This document shows positions 10,313 through 23,861 of a stretch of 64,000 nucleotides of DNA, piece by piece. Within the stretch, counting starts at the first letter, position 1, and every line of letters starts with the position of its first letter. Source of the stretch: Phylloscopus collybita (lineage: Eukaryota; Chordata; Aves; Passeriformes; Phylloscopidae); the NCBI GenBank assembly GCA_027886175.1, contig JAJNNQ010000093.1:124001-188000 (forward strand). The letters are read 5' to 3'. The notes under the pieces were generated by a model. The model saw nothing but the letters and a program-made list of their open reading frames with translations. It was not told where the DNA came from and did not search any database. The position numbers were made by a program, and so were the translations under genes.

Positions 10313-13300
10313 GAGATATCCTCATTTGTATGGAATTTCAGCAGACAGAAGCCCAGTGGCAGGCAGACAGCATTAGACACGAAGAGTGTACCTTTTCCAT
10401 GGGAAACCCAAGTCTCCATTCCCTGTTCCTGATGTCAGTTTGTAAGAGGCCTTTGGCACTACAAGGGCAGACAAACTTCCGTCTGGTGGCTGATTGCATC
10501 AGGGAGATATCCTCATTTGTGAGGAATTTCAGCAGGCAGAACCCCAGTGGCAGGCAAACAGCATTAGACACGAACGGTGGCCCATTTCCATGGGAAACCA
10601 AAGTCTCCAACCCAGGCTCCTGATGTCAGTTTTTAGGAGGTCTTTGGCATTAAAAGGGTAGACAAACTTCCATCTGGTGGGAAATTGCGTTTGGGAGATA
10701 TCCTCATTTGTATGGAATTTTAGTAGGCATATGCCCCCTGGCAGGCAGACAGCATTAGACACAAACAGTGGCCCTTTTCCATGGGAAACCAAAATCTCCA
10801 CCCCATGTTGCAAATGTCACTTTGTAGGAGGCGTTTTCCAATATAAGGGAGGAGAAACTTCCATCTGGTTGTAGATTGCACCTGGGAGATATCCTCATTT
10901 CTATAGAATTTTAGTGGAATTATAGTAGGCAGAATCCCAGCGGAAGGCAGAGAGAATTAGACAGGAACAGTGGCCCGTTTCCTAAGGAAACCAAAGTCTC
11001 CATCCCACATTCCTGATGTCAGGTTGTCGGAGGCCTTTGGCATTAAAAGGGCAGACAAACTTCCATCTGGTGGGAAATTGCATTTGGGAGATATCCTCAT
11101 TTGTAGGGAATTTTAGTAGGTATATGCCCACGGGCAGGAAGACAGCATTAAACACCAAGGGTGGGCCTTTTCCATGGGAAACCAAAGCGTCCTCTCCAGA
11201 TTCCTGATGTCAGTTTGTAGGAGGCCGTTGGCATTACAAGGGCAGAAAAAACTTTCAACTGGTGGTAGACTCCAACTGGGAGATATCATCATTTGTATGG
11301 GTTTTTACTAGGCATAAGCCCAGTGGCAGGCACATAGCATTAGACACAAACGGTGGCCCATTTCCATGGGAAAAGATAGTCTCCACCCCACGGTCCTGAT
11401 GTTAGTTTTTAGGAGGCCTTTGGCACTACGAGGGCAGACAAACGTCCACGTGGTTGTAGATTGCACCTGGGAGATATCCTCATTTGTATAGAACTTTAGT
11501 GGAATTTTAGTAGGCATAAGCCCAGTGGCTGGCAGACAGCATTAGACACAAACGGTGGCCCATTTCTATGGGAAACCACAGTCTCCACCCCACGTTCCTG
11601 CTGTCAGTTTTTAGGAGGCATTTGGCACTACGAGGGCAGACAAACTTCCACCTGGTGGTAGATTGCACCTGGGAGATATCCTCATTTGTATGGAATTTTA
11701 GAGGAATTTTAGTAGGCAGAATCCCAGCGGCAGGCAGGCAGAATTAGACATGAATAGTGGCCCATTTCCATGGGAAACCAAAGTCTCCACCCCAGGTTCC
11801 TGATGTCATTTTTTAGCCGGCCTCTGGCACTACAAGAGGAGACTAACTTCCAACTGCTGGCATATTGCATCTGGGAGATACCCTCATTTGTATGTAATTT
11901 TAGTATCCATAAGCCCAGTAGCAGGCAGACAGCATAAGATACGAACGGTGGCCCTTTTCCATGGGAAACCAAAGTCTCCGCCCCAGGTTCCTGATGTCAA
12001 TTTGTAGGAAGCCTTTGGCTCTACAGGGGCAGACAAACTTCTATCTGGTGGTAGATTGCACCTGGGAGACATCCTCATTTGTAAGGAATTTTAGTGGTAT
12101 TTTAATAGGCAGAAGCCTAGTGGCAGGAACACATCATTAGACACGAACGCTGGCCCATTTCCATGGGAAACCAAAGTCTCCACTCCAGGTTCCTGGTGTC
12201 AGTTTGGAGGAGGCCTTTGGCACTACGAAGGCAGACAAACTTCCATCTGGTGGTAGATTGCACCTGGGAAATATCCTCATTTGTATGGAACTTCAGCAGT
12301 CATAACCTCAGTGCCAGGCAGACAGCATTAGACAGGAACGGTGGTCCTTTTCCATGGGAAACCAAAGTCTCCACCCTAGGTTCCTGCTGGCAGTTTGTAG
12401 GAGGCCTTTGGAAACACAAGGGCAGAGAAAGGTCCATCTGGTGTTTGATTGCACCTGGCAGATATTCTCATTTGTATGGAATTGTAGTGGAATTTTAGTA
12501 GGCATAAGCCCAGCGGCAGGCAGACAGAATTAGACATGAATAGTGGAATATTTCCATGGGAAACCAAAGTCTCCACCCCAGGTTCATGATGTCATTTTCT
12601 AGGAGGCCTCTGGCACTACAAGAGGAGACAACCTTCCAACTGGTGGCATATTGCATCTGGGAGATATCCTCATTTGTATGTAATTTTAGTAGCCATAAGC
12701 CCAGTGGCTGGCAGACAGCATTAGACACTAACGGTGGCCTTTTTCCATGGGAAACCAAAGTCTCCACCCCACGGTCCTGATGTCAGTTTGTAAGAGGCCT
12801 TTGGCACTAAAAGGGCAGACAAAGTTCCATCTGATGGTTGATTGCATCGAGGAGATATCCTCATTTGTATGGAATTTCAGCAGACAGAAGCCCAGTGGCA
12901 GGCAGACAGCATTAGACACGAACGGTGCCCCTTTCCCATGGGAAACCAAAGTCTCCACCCCACGTTCCTGATGTCAGTTTGTAAGAGGCGTTTGGAGCTA
13001 CAAGGGCAGAAAAACTTCCATCTGGTGGTAGATTGCACCTGGGAGATATCCTAATTTCCATGGAATTTTAGTGGAATTTTAGTAGGAAGAAGCCCAGTGG
13101 CAGGCACATAGCATTAGACACAAACGGTGGCCCATTTCCATGGGAAAAGTAGAGTCTCCACCCCACGTTCCTGATGTCAGTTTTTAGGAGGGCTTTGGCA
13201 CTACAAGGGCAGAGAAACTTCCATCTGGTTGTAGATTGCACCTGAGAGATATCCTCATTTATATAGAATTTTAGTGGAATTTTTGTAGGCATAAGCCCAG

Positions 13301-13649
13301 TGGCTGGCAGACAGCATTAGACACAAACGGTGGCCCATTTCCTTGGGAAACCAAAGTCTCCACCCCACATTCCTGATGTCAGTTCTTAGGAGGCCTTTGG
13401 CACTATGAGGGCAGACAAACTTCCACCTGGTGGTAGATTACACCTGGGAGATATCCTCATTTGTATGGAATTTGAGTGGAATTTTAGTAGGCAGAATCCC
13501 AGCGGCAGTCAGACAGAATTAGACATGAATAGTGGCGCATTTCCATGGGAAACCAAAGTCTCCACCCCAGGTTCCTGATGTCATTTTCTAGGAGGCCTCT
13601 GGCACTACAAGATGAGACAAACTTCCAACTGGTGGCATATTGCATCTGG
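10313..13649 (+). repeat. HOR1 unit 3 (17 monomers, 3337 bp, type C)
   Basis: It lacks the 201-bp monomer like type B, but has the type A alleles at the B marker positions, including GTGGAATATTTCC (about 12543). It shares CCACATTCC with units 2 and 6 in the third monomer from its end. Confidence 0.95.
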
Positions 13650-16600
13650 GAGATATCCTCATTTGTATGGAATTTCAGCAGACAGAAGCCCAGTGGCAGG
13701 CAGACAGCATTAGACACGAAGAGTGTACCTTTTCCATGGGAAACCCAAGTCTCCATTCCCTGTTCCTGATGTCAGTTTGTAAGAGGCCTTTGGCACTACA
13801 AGGGCAGACAAACTTCCGTCTGGTGGCTGATTGCATCAGGGAGATATCCTCATTTGTGAGGAATTTCAGCAGGCAGAACCCCAGTGGCAGGCAAACAGCA
13901 TTAGACACGAACGGTGGCCCATTTCCATGGGAAACCAAAGTCTCCAACCCAGGCTCCTGATGTCAGTTTTTAGGAGGTCTTTGGCATTAAAAGGGTAGAC
14001 AAACTTCCATCTGGTGGGAAATTGCGTTTGGGAGATATCCTCATTTGTATGGAATTTTAGTAGGCATATGCCCCCTGGCAGGCAGACAGCATTAGACACA
14101 AACAGTGGCCCTTTTCCATGGGAAACCAAAATCTCCACCCCATGTTGCAAATGTCACTTTGTAGGAGGCGTTTTCCAATATAAGGGAGGAGAAACTTCCA
14201 TCTGGTTGTAGATTGCACCTGGGAGATATCCTCATTTCTATAGAATTTTAGTGGAATTATAGTAGGCAGAATCCCAGCGGAAGGCAGAGAGAATTAGACA
14301 GGAACAGTGGCCCGTTTCCTAAGGAAACCAAAGTCTCCATCCCACATTCCTGATGTCAGGTTGTCGGAGGCCTTTGGCATTAAAAGGGCAGACAAACTTC
14401 CATCTGGTGGGAAATTGCATTTGGGAGATATCCTCATTTGTAGGGAATTTTAGTAGGTATATGCCCACGGGCAGGAAGACAGCATTAAACACCAAGGGTG
14501 GGCCTTTTCCATGGGAAACCAAAGCGTCCTCTCCAGATTCCTGATGTCAGTTTGTAGGAGGCCGTTGGCATTACAAGGGCAGAAAAAACTTTCAACTGGT
14601 GGTAGACTCCAACTGGGAGATATCATCATTTGTATGGGTTTTTACTAGGCATAAGCCCAGTGGCAGGCACATAGCATTAGACACAAACGGTGGCCCATTT
14701 CCATGGGAAAAGATAGTCTCCACCCCACGGTCCTGATGTTAGTTTTTAGGAGGCCTTTGGCACTACGAGGGCAGACAAACGTCCACGTGGTTGTAGATTG
14801 CACCTGGGAGATATCCTCATTTGTATAGAACTTTAGTGGAATTTTAGTAGGCATAAGCCCAGTGGCTGGCAGACAGCATTAGACACAAACGGTGGCCCAT
14901 TTCTATGGGAAACCACAGTCTCCACCCCACGTTCCTGCTGTCAGTTTTTAGGAGGCATTTGGCACTACGAGGGCAGACAAACTTCCACCTGGTGGTAGAT
15001 TGCACCTGGGAGATATCCTCATTTGTATGGAATTTTAGAGGAATTTTAGTAGGCAGAATCCCAGCGGCAGGCAGGCAGAATTAGACATGAATAGTGGCCC
15101 ATTTCCATGGGAAACCAAAGTCTCCACCCCAGGTTCCTGATGTCATTTTTTAGCCGGCCTCTGGCACTACAAGAGGAGACTAACTTCCAACTGCTGGCAT
15201 ATTGCATCTGGGAGATACCCTCATTTGTATGTAATTTTAGTATCCATAAGCCCAGTAGCAGGCAGACAGCATAAGATACGAACGGTGGCCCTTTTCCATG
15301 GGAAACCAAAGTCTCCGCCCCAGGTTCCTGATGTCAATTTGTAGGAAGCCTTTGGCTCTACAGGGGCAGACAAACTTCTATCTGGTGGTAGATTGCACCT
15401 GGGAGACATCCTCATTTGTAAGGAATTTTAGTGGTATTTTAATAGGCAGAAGCCTAGTGGCAGGAACACATCATTAGACACGAACGCTGGCCCATTTCCA
15501 TGGGAAACCAAAGTCTCCACTCCAGGTTCCTGGTGTCAGTTTGGAGGAGGCCTTTGGCACTACGAAGGCAGACAAACTTCCATCTGGTGGTAGATTGCAC
15601 CTGGGAAATATCCTCATTTGTATGGAACTTCAGCAGTCATAACCTCAGTGCCAGGCAGACAGCATTAGACAGGAACGGTGGTCCTTTTCCATGGGAAACC
15701 AAAGTCTCCACCCTAGGTTCCTGCTGGCAGTTTGTAGGAGGCCTTTGGAAACACAAGGGCAGAGAAAGGTCCATCTGGTGTTTGATTGCACCTGGCAGAT
15801 ATTCTCATTTGTATGGAATTGTAGTGGAATTTTAGTAGGCATAAGCCCAGCGGCAGGCAGACAGAATTAGACATGAATAGTGGAATATTTCCATGGGAAA
15901 CCAAAGTCTCCACCCCAGGTTCATGATGTCATTTTCTAGGAGGCCTCTGGCACTACAAGAGGAGACAACCTTCCAACTGGTGGCATATTGCATCTGGGAG
16001 ATATCCTCATTTGTATGTAATTTTAGTAGCCATAAGCCCAGTGGCTGGCAGACAGCATTAGACACTAACGGTGGCCTTTTTCCATGGGAAACCAAAGTCT
16101 CCGCCCCAGGTTCCTGATATCAATTTGTAGGAAGCCTTTGGCATTACAGGGCAGACAAACTTCCATGTGGTAGTAGATTGCACCTGGGAGACATCCTCAT
16201 TTGTATGGAATTTTAGTGGGATTTTAATAGGCAGAAGCCTAGTGGCAGGCACACAGCATTAGACACGAACGCTGGCCCATTTCCATGGGAAACCAAAGTC
16301 TCCACCCCACGGTCCTGATGTCAGTTTGTAAGAGGCCTTTGGCACTAAAAGGGCAGACAAAGTTCCATCTGATGGTTGATTGCATCGAGGAGATATCCTC
16401 ATTTGTATGGAATTTCAGCAGACAGAAGCCCAGTGGCAGGCAGACAGCATTAGACACGAACGGTGCCCCTTTCCCATGGGAAACCAAAGTCTCCACCCCA
16501 CGTTCCTGATGTCAGTTTGTAAGAGGCGTTTGGAGCTACAAGGGCAGAAAAACTTCCATCTGGTGGTAGATTGCACCTGGGAGATATCCTAATTTCCATG

Positions 16601-17187
16601 GAATTTTAGTGGAATTTTAGTAGGAAGAAGCCCAGTGGCAGGCACATAGCATTAGACACAAACGGTGGCCCATTTCCATGGGAAAAGTAGAGTCTCCACC
16701 CCACGTTCCTGATGTCAGTTTTTAGGAGGGCTTTGGCACTACAAGGGCAGAGAAACTTCCATCTGGTTGTAGATTGCACCTGAGAGATATCCTCATTTAT
16801 ATAGAATTTTAGTGGAATTTTTGTAGGCATAAGCCCAGTGGCTGGCAGACAGCATTAGACACAAACGGTGGCCCATTTCCTTGGGAAACCAAAGTCTCCA
16901 CCCCACGTTCCTGATGTCAGTTCTTAGGAGGCCTTTGGCACTATGAGGGCAGACAAACTTCCACCTGGTGGTAGATTACACCTGGGAGATATCCTCATTT
17001 GTATGGAATTTGAGTGGAATTTTAGTAGGCAGAATCCCAGCGGCAGTCAGACAGAATTAGACATGAATAGTGGCGCATTTCCATGGGAAACCAAAGTCTC
17101 CACCCCAGGTTCCTGATGTCATTTTCTAGGAGGCCTCTGGCACTACAAGATGAGACAAACTTCCAACTGGTGGCATATTGCATCTGG
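13650..17187 (+). repeat. HOR1 unit 4 (18 monomers, 3538 bp, type A)
   Basis: This is unit 1 shifted by 10,212 bp with very few changes, and contains the extra monomer at 16103-16303. It starts the second copy of the A-B-C super-repeat. Confidence 0.95.
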
Positions 17188-20100
17188 GAGATATCCTCAT
17201 TTGTATGGAATTTCAGCAGACAGAAGCCCAGTGGCAGGCAGACAGCATTAGACACGAAGAGTGTACCTTTTCCATGGGAAACCCAAGTCTCCATTCCCTG
17301 TTCCTGATGTCAGTTTGTAAGAGGCCTTTGGCACTACAAGGGCAGACAAACTTCCGTCTGGTGGCTGATTGCATCAGGGAGATATCCTCATTTGTGAGGA
17401 ATTTCAGCAGGCAGAACCCCAGTGGCAGGCAAACAGCATTAGACACGAACGGTGGCCCATTTCCATGGGAAACCAAAGTCTCCAACCCAGGCTCCTGATG
17501 TCAGTTTTTAGGAGGTCTTTGGCATTAAAAGGGTAGACAAACTTCCATCTGGTGGGAAATTGCGTTTGGGAGATATCCTCATTTGTATGGAATTTTAGTA
17601 GGCATATGCCCCCTGGCAGGCAGACAGCATTAGACACAAACAGTGGCCCTTTTCCATGGGAAACCAAAATCTCCACCCCATGTTGCAAATGTCACTTTGT
17701 AGGAGGCGTTTTCCAATATAAGGGAGGAGAAACTTCCATCTGGTTGTAGATTGCACCTGGGAGATATCCTCATTTCTATAGAATTTTAGTGGAATTATAG
17801 TAGGCAGAATCCCAGCGGAAGGCAGAGAGAATTAGACAGGAACAGTGGCCCGTTTCCTAAGGAAACCAAAGTCTCCATCCCACATTCCTGATGTCAGGTT
17901 GTCGGAGGCCTTTGGCATTAAAAGGGCAGACAAACTTCCATCTGGTGGGAAATTGCATTTGGGAGATATCCTCATTTGTAGGGAATTTTAGTAGGTATAT
18001 GCCCACGGGCAGGAAGACAGCATTAAACACCAAGGGTGGGCTTTTTCCATGGGAAACCAAAGCGTCCTCTCCAGATTCCTGATGTCAGTTTGTAGGAGGC
18101 CGTTGGCATTACAAGGGCAGAAAAAACTTTCAACTGGTGGTAGACTCCAACTGGGAGATATCATCATTTGTATGGGTTTTTACTAGGCATAAGCCCAGTG
18201 GCAGGCACATAGCATTAGACACAAACGGTGGCCCATTTCCATGGGAAAAGATAGTCTCCACCCCACGGTCCTGATGTTAGTTTTTAGGAGGCCTTTGGCA
18301 CTACGAGGGCAGACAAACGTCCACGTGGTTGTAGATTGCACCTGGGAGATATCCTCATTTGTATAGAACTTTAGTGGAATTTTAGTAGGCATAAGCCCAG
18401 TGGCTGGCAGACAGCATTAGACACAAACGGTGGCCCATTTCTATGGGAAACCACAGTCTCCACCCCACGTTCCTGCTGTCAGTTTTTAGGAGGCATTTGG
18501 CACTACGAGGGCAGACAAACTTCCACCTGGTGGTAGATTGCACCTGGGAGATATCCTCATTTGTATGGAATTTTAGAGGAATTTTAGTAGGCAGAATCCC
18601 AGCGGCAGGCAGGCAGAATTAGACATGAATAGTGGCCCATTTCCATGGGAAACCAAAGTCTCCACCTCAGGTTCCTGATGTCATTTTTTAGGCGGCCTCT
18701 GGCACTACAAGAGGAGACTAACTTCCAACTGCTGGCATATTGCATCTGGGAGATACCCTCATTTGTATGTAATTTTAGTATCCATAAGCCCAGTAGCAGG
18801 CAGACAGCATAAGATACGAACGGTGGCCCTTTTCCATGGGAAACCAAAGTCTCGGCCCCAGGTTCCTGATGTCAATTTGTAGGAAGCCTTTGGCTCTACA
18901 GGGGCAGACAAACTTCTATCTGGTGGTAGATTGCACCTGGGAGACATCCTCATTTGTAAGGAATTTTAGTGGTATTTTAATAGGCAGAAGCCTAGTGGCA
19001 GGAACACATCATTAGACACGAACGCTGGCCCATTTCCATGGGAAACCAAAGTCTCCACTCCAGGTTCCTGGTGTCAGTTTGGAGGAGGCCTTTGGCACTA
19101 CGAAGGCAGACAAACTTCCATCTGGTGGTAGATTGCACCTGGGAAATATCCTCATTTGTATGGAACTTCAGCAGTCATAACCTCAGTGCCAGGCAGACAG
19201 CATTAGACAGGAACGGTGGTCCTTTTCCATGGGAAACCAAAGTCTCCACCCTAGGTTCCTGCTGGCAGTTTGTAGGAGGCCTTTGGAAACACAAGGGCAG
19301 AGAAAGGTCCATCTGGTGTTTGATTGCACCTGGCAGATATTCTCATTTGTATGGAATTGTAGTGGAATTTTAGTAGGCATAAGCCCAGCGGCAGGCAGAC
19401 AGAATTAGACATGAATAGTGGCCCATTTCCATGGGAAACCAAAGTCTCCACCCCAGGTTCATGATGTCATTTTCTAGGAGGCCTCTGGCACTACAAGAGG
19501 AGACAACCTTCCAACTGGTGGCATATTGCATCTGGGAGATATCCTCATTTGTATGTAATTTTAGTAGCCATAAGCCCAGTGGCTGGCAGACAGCATTAGA
19601 CACTAACGGTGGCCTTTTTCCATGGGAAACCAAAGTCTCCACCCCACGGTCCTGATGTCAGTTTGTAAGAGGCCTTTGGCACTAAAAGGGCAGACAAAGT
19701 TCCATCTGATGGTTGATTGCATCGAGGAGATATCCTCATTTGTATGGAATTTCAGCAGACAGAAGCCCAGTGGCAGGCAGACAGCATTAGACACGAACGG
19801 TGCCCCTTTCCCATGGGAAACCAAAGTCTCCACCCCACGTTCCTGATGTCAGTTTGTAAGAGGCGTTTGGAGCTACAAGGGCAGAAAAACTTCCATCTGG
19901 TGGTAGATTGCACCTGGGAGATATCCTAATTTCCATGGAATTTTAGTGGAATTTTAGTAGGAAGAAGCCCAGTGGCAGGCACATAGCATTAGACACAAAC
20001 GGTGGCCCATTTCCATGGGAAAAGTAGAGTCTCCACCCCACGTTCCTGATGTCAGTTTTTAGGAGGGCTTTGGCACTACAAGGGCAGAGAAACTTCCATC

Positions 20101-20524
20101 TGGTTGTAGATTGCACCTGAGAGATATCCTCATTTATATAGAATTTTAGTGGAATTTTTGTAGGCATAAGCCCAGTGGCTGGCAGACAGCATTAGACACA
20201 AACGGTGGCCCATTTCCTTGGGAAACCAAAGTCTCCACCCCACGTTCCTGATGTCAGTTCTTAGGAGGCCTTTGGCACTATGAGGGCAGACAAACTTCCA
20301 CCTGGTGGTAGATTACACCTGGGAGATATCCTCATTTGTATGGAATTTGAGTGGAATTTTAGTAGGCAGAATCCCAGCGGCAGTCAGACAGAATTAGACA
20401 TGAATAGTGGCGCATTTCCATGGGAAACCAAAGTCTCCACCCCAGGTTCCTGATGTCATTTTCTAGGAGGCCTCTGGCACTACAAGATGAGACAAACTTC
20501 CAACTGGTGGCATATTGCATCTGG
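17188..20524 (+). repeat. HOR1 unit 5 (17 monomers, 3337 bp, type B)
   Basis: It repeats the type B markers of unit 2 at +10,212 bp, for example CACCTCAGG and CTCGGCCCC. It differs from unit 2 by CCACGTTCC in place of CCACATTCC near its end. Confidence 0.95.
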
Positions 20525-23500
20525 GAGATATCCTCATTTGTATGGAATTTCAGCAGACAGAAGCCCAGTGGCAGGCAGACAGCATTAGACACGAAGAGTG
20601 TACCTTTTCCATGGGAAACCCAAGTCTCCATTCCCTGTTCCTGATGTCAGTTTGTAAGAGGCCTTTGGCACTACAAGGGCAGACAAACTTCCGTCTGGTG
20701 GCTGATTGCATCAGGGAGATATCCTCATTTGTGAGGAATTTCAGCAGGCAGAACCCCAGTGGCAGGCAAACAGCATTAGACACGAACGGTGGCCCATTTC
20801 CATGGGAAACCAAAGTCTCCAACCCAGGCTCCTGATGTCAGTTTTTAGGAGGTCTTTGGCATTAAAAGGGTAGACAAACTTCCATCTGGTGGGAAATTGC
20901 GTTTGGGAGATATCCTCATTTGTATGGAATTTTAGTAGGCATATGCCCCCTGGCAGGCAGACAGCATTAGACACAAACAGTGGCCCTTTTCCATGGGAAA
21001 CCAAAATCTCCACCCCATGTTGCAAATGTCACTTTGTAGGAGGCGTTTTCCAATATAAGGGAGGAGAAACTTCCATCTGGTTGTAGATTGCACCTGGGAG
21101 ATATCCTCATTTCTATAGAATTTTAGTGGAATTATAGTAGGCAGAATCCCAGCGGAAGGCAGAGAGAATTAGACAGGAACAGTGGCCCGTTTCCTAAGGA
21201 AACCAAAGTCTCCATCCCACATTCCTGATGTCAGGTTGTCGGAGGCCTTTGGCATTAAAAGGGCAGACAAACTTCCATCTGGTGGGAAATTGCATTTGGG
21301 AGATATCCTCATTTGTAGGGAATTTTAGTAGGTATATGCCCACGGGCAGGAAGACAGCATTAAACACCAAGGGTGGGCCTTTTCCATGGGAAACCAAAGC
21401 GTCCTCTCCAGATTCCTGATGTCAGTTTGTAGGAGGCCGTTGGCATTACAAGGGCAGAAAAAACTTTCAACTGGTGGTAGACTCCAACTGGGAGATATCA
21501 TCATTTGTATGGGTTTTTACTAGGCATAAGCCCAGTGGCAGGCACATAGCATTAGACACAAACGGTGGCCCATTTCCATGGGAAAAGATAGTCTCCACCC
21601 CACGGTCCTGATGTTAGTTTTTAGGAGGCCTTTGGCACTACGAGGGCAGACAAACGTCCACGTGGTTGTAGATTGCACCTGGGAGATATCCTCATTTGTA
21701 TAGAACTTTAGTGGAATTTTAGTAGGCATAAGCCCAGTGGCTGGCAGACAGCATTAGACACAAACGGTGGCCCATTTCTATGGGAAACCACAGTCTCCAC
21801 CCCACGTTCCTGCTGTCAGTTTTTAGGAGGCATTTGGCACTACGAGGGCAGACAAACTTCCACCTGGTGGTAGATTGCACCTGGGAGATATCCTCATTTG
21901 TATGGAATTTTAGAGGAATTTTAGTAGGCAGAATCCCAGCGGCAGGCAGGCAGAATTAGACATGAATAGTGGCCCATTTCCATGGGAAACCAAAGTCTCC
22001 ACCCCAGGTTCCTGATGTCATTTTTTAGCCGGCCTCTGGCACTACAAGAGGAGACTAACTTCCAACTGCTGGCATATTGCATCTGGGAGATACCCTCATT
22101 TGTATGTAATTTTAGTATCCATAAGCCCAGTAGCAGGCAGACAGCATAAGATACGAACGGTGGCCCTTTTCCATGGGAAACCAAAGTCTCCGCCCCAGGT
22201 TCCTGATGTCAATTTGTAGGAAGCCTTTGGCTCTACAGGGGCAGACAAACTTCTATCTGGTGGTAGATTGCACCTGGGAGATATCCTCATTTGTAAGGAA
22301 TTTTAGTGGTATTTTAATAGGCAGAAGCCTAGTGGCAGGAACACATCATTAGACACGAACGCTGGCCCATTTCCATGGGAAACCAAAGTCTCCACTCCAG
22401 GTTCCTGGTGTCAGTTTGGAGGAGGCCTTTGGCACTACGAAGGCAGACAAACTTCCATCTGGTGGTAGATTGCACCTGGGAAATATCCTCATTTGTATGG
22501 AACTTCAGCAGTCATAACCTCAGTGCCAGGCAGACAGCATTAGACAGGAACGGTGGTCCTTTTCCATGGGAAACCAAAGTCTCCACCCTAGGTTCCTGCT
22601 GGCAGTTTGTAGGAGGCCTTTGGAAACACAAGGGCAGAGAAAGGTCCATCTGGTGTTTGATTGCACCTGGCAGATATTCTCATTTGTATGGAATTGTAGT
22701 GGAATTTTAGTAGGCATAAGCCCAGCGGCAGGCAGACAGAATTAGACATGAATAGTGGAATATTTCCATGGGAAACCAAAGTCTCCACCCCAGGTTCATG
22801 ATGTCATTTTCTAGGAGGCCTCTGGCACTACAAGAGGAGACAACCTTCCAACTGGTGGCATATTGCATCTGGGAGATATCCTCATTTGTATGTAATTTTA
22901 GTAGCCATAAGCCCAGTGGCTGGCAGACAGCATTAGACACTAACGGTGGCCTTTTTCCATGGGAAACCAAAGTCTCCACCCCACGGTCCTGATGTCAGTT
23001 TGTAAGAGGCCTTTGGCACTAAAAGGGCAGACAAAGTTCCATCTGATGGTTGATTGCATCGAGGAGATATCCTCATTTGTATGGAATTTCAGCAGACAGA
23101 AGCCCAGTGGCAGGCAGACAGCATTAGACACGAACGGTGCCCCTTTCCCATGGGAAACCAAAGTCTCCACCCCACGTTCCTGATGTCAGTTTGTAAGAGG
23201 CGTTTGGAGCTACAAGGGCAGAAAAACTTCCATCTGGTGGTAGATTGCACCTGGGAGATATCCTAATTTCCATGGAATTTTAGTGGAATTTTAGTAGGAA
23301 GAAGCCCAGTGGCAGGCACATAGCATTAGACACAAACGGTGGCCCATTTCCATGGGAAAAGTAGAGTCTCCACCCCACGTTCCTGATGTCAGTTTTTAGG
23401 AGGGCTTTGGCACTACAAGGGCAGAGAAACTTCCATCTGGTTGTAGATTGCACCTGAGAGATATCCTCATTTATATAGAATTTTAGTGGAATTTTTGTAG

Positions 23501-23861
23501 GCATAAGCCCAGTGGCTGGCAGACAGCATTAGACACAAACGGTGGCCCATTTCCTTGGGAAACCAAAGTCTCCACCCCACATTCCTGATGTCAGTTCTTA
23601 GGAGGCCTTTGGCACTATGAGGGCAGACAAACTTCCACCTGGTGGTAGATTACACCTGGGAGATATCCTCATTTGTATGGAATTTGAGTGGAATTTTAGT
23701 AGGCAGAATCCCAGCGGCAGTCAGACAGAATTAGACATGAATAGTGGCGCATTTCCATGGGAAACCAAAGTCTCCACCCCAGGTTCCTGATGTCATTTTC
23801 TAGGAGGCCTCTGGCACTACAAGATGAGACAAACTTCCAACTGGTGGCATATTGCATCTGG
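20525..23861 (+). repeat. HOR1 unit 6 (17 monomers, 3337 bp, type C)
   Basis: It matches unit 3 at +10,212 bp. A private change is GGGAGATATCC at about 22276, where the other units have GGGAGACATCC. Confidence 0.95.
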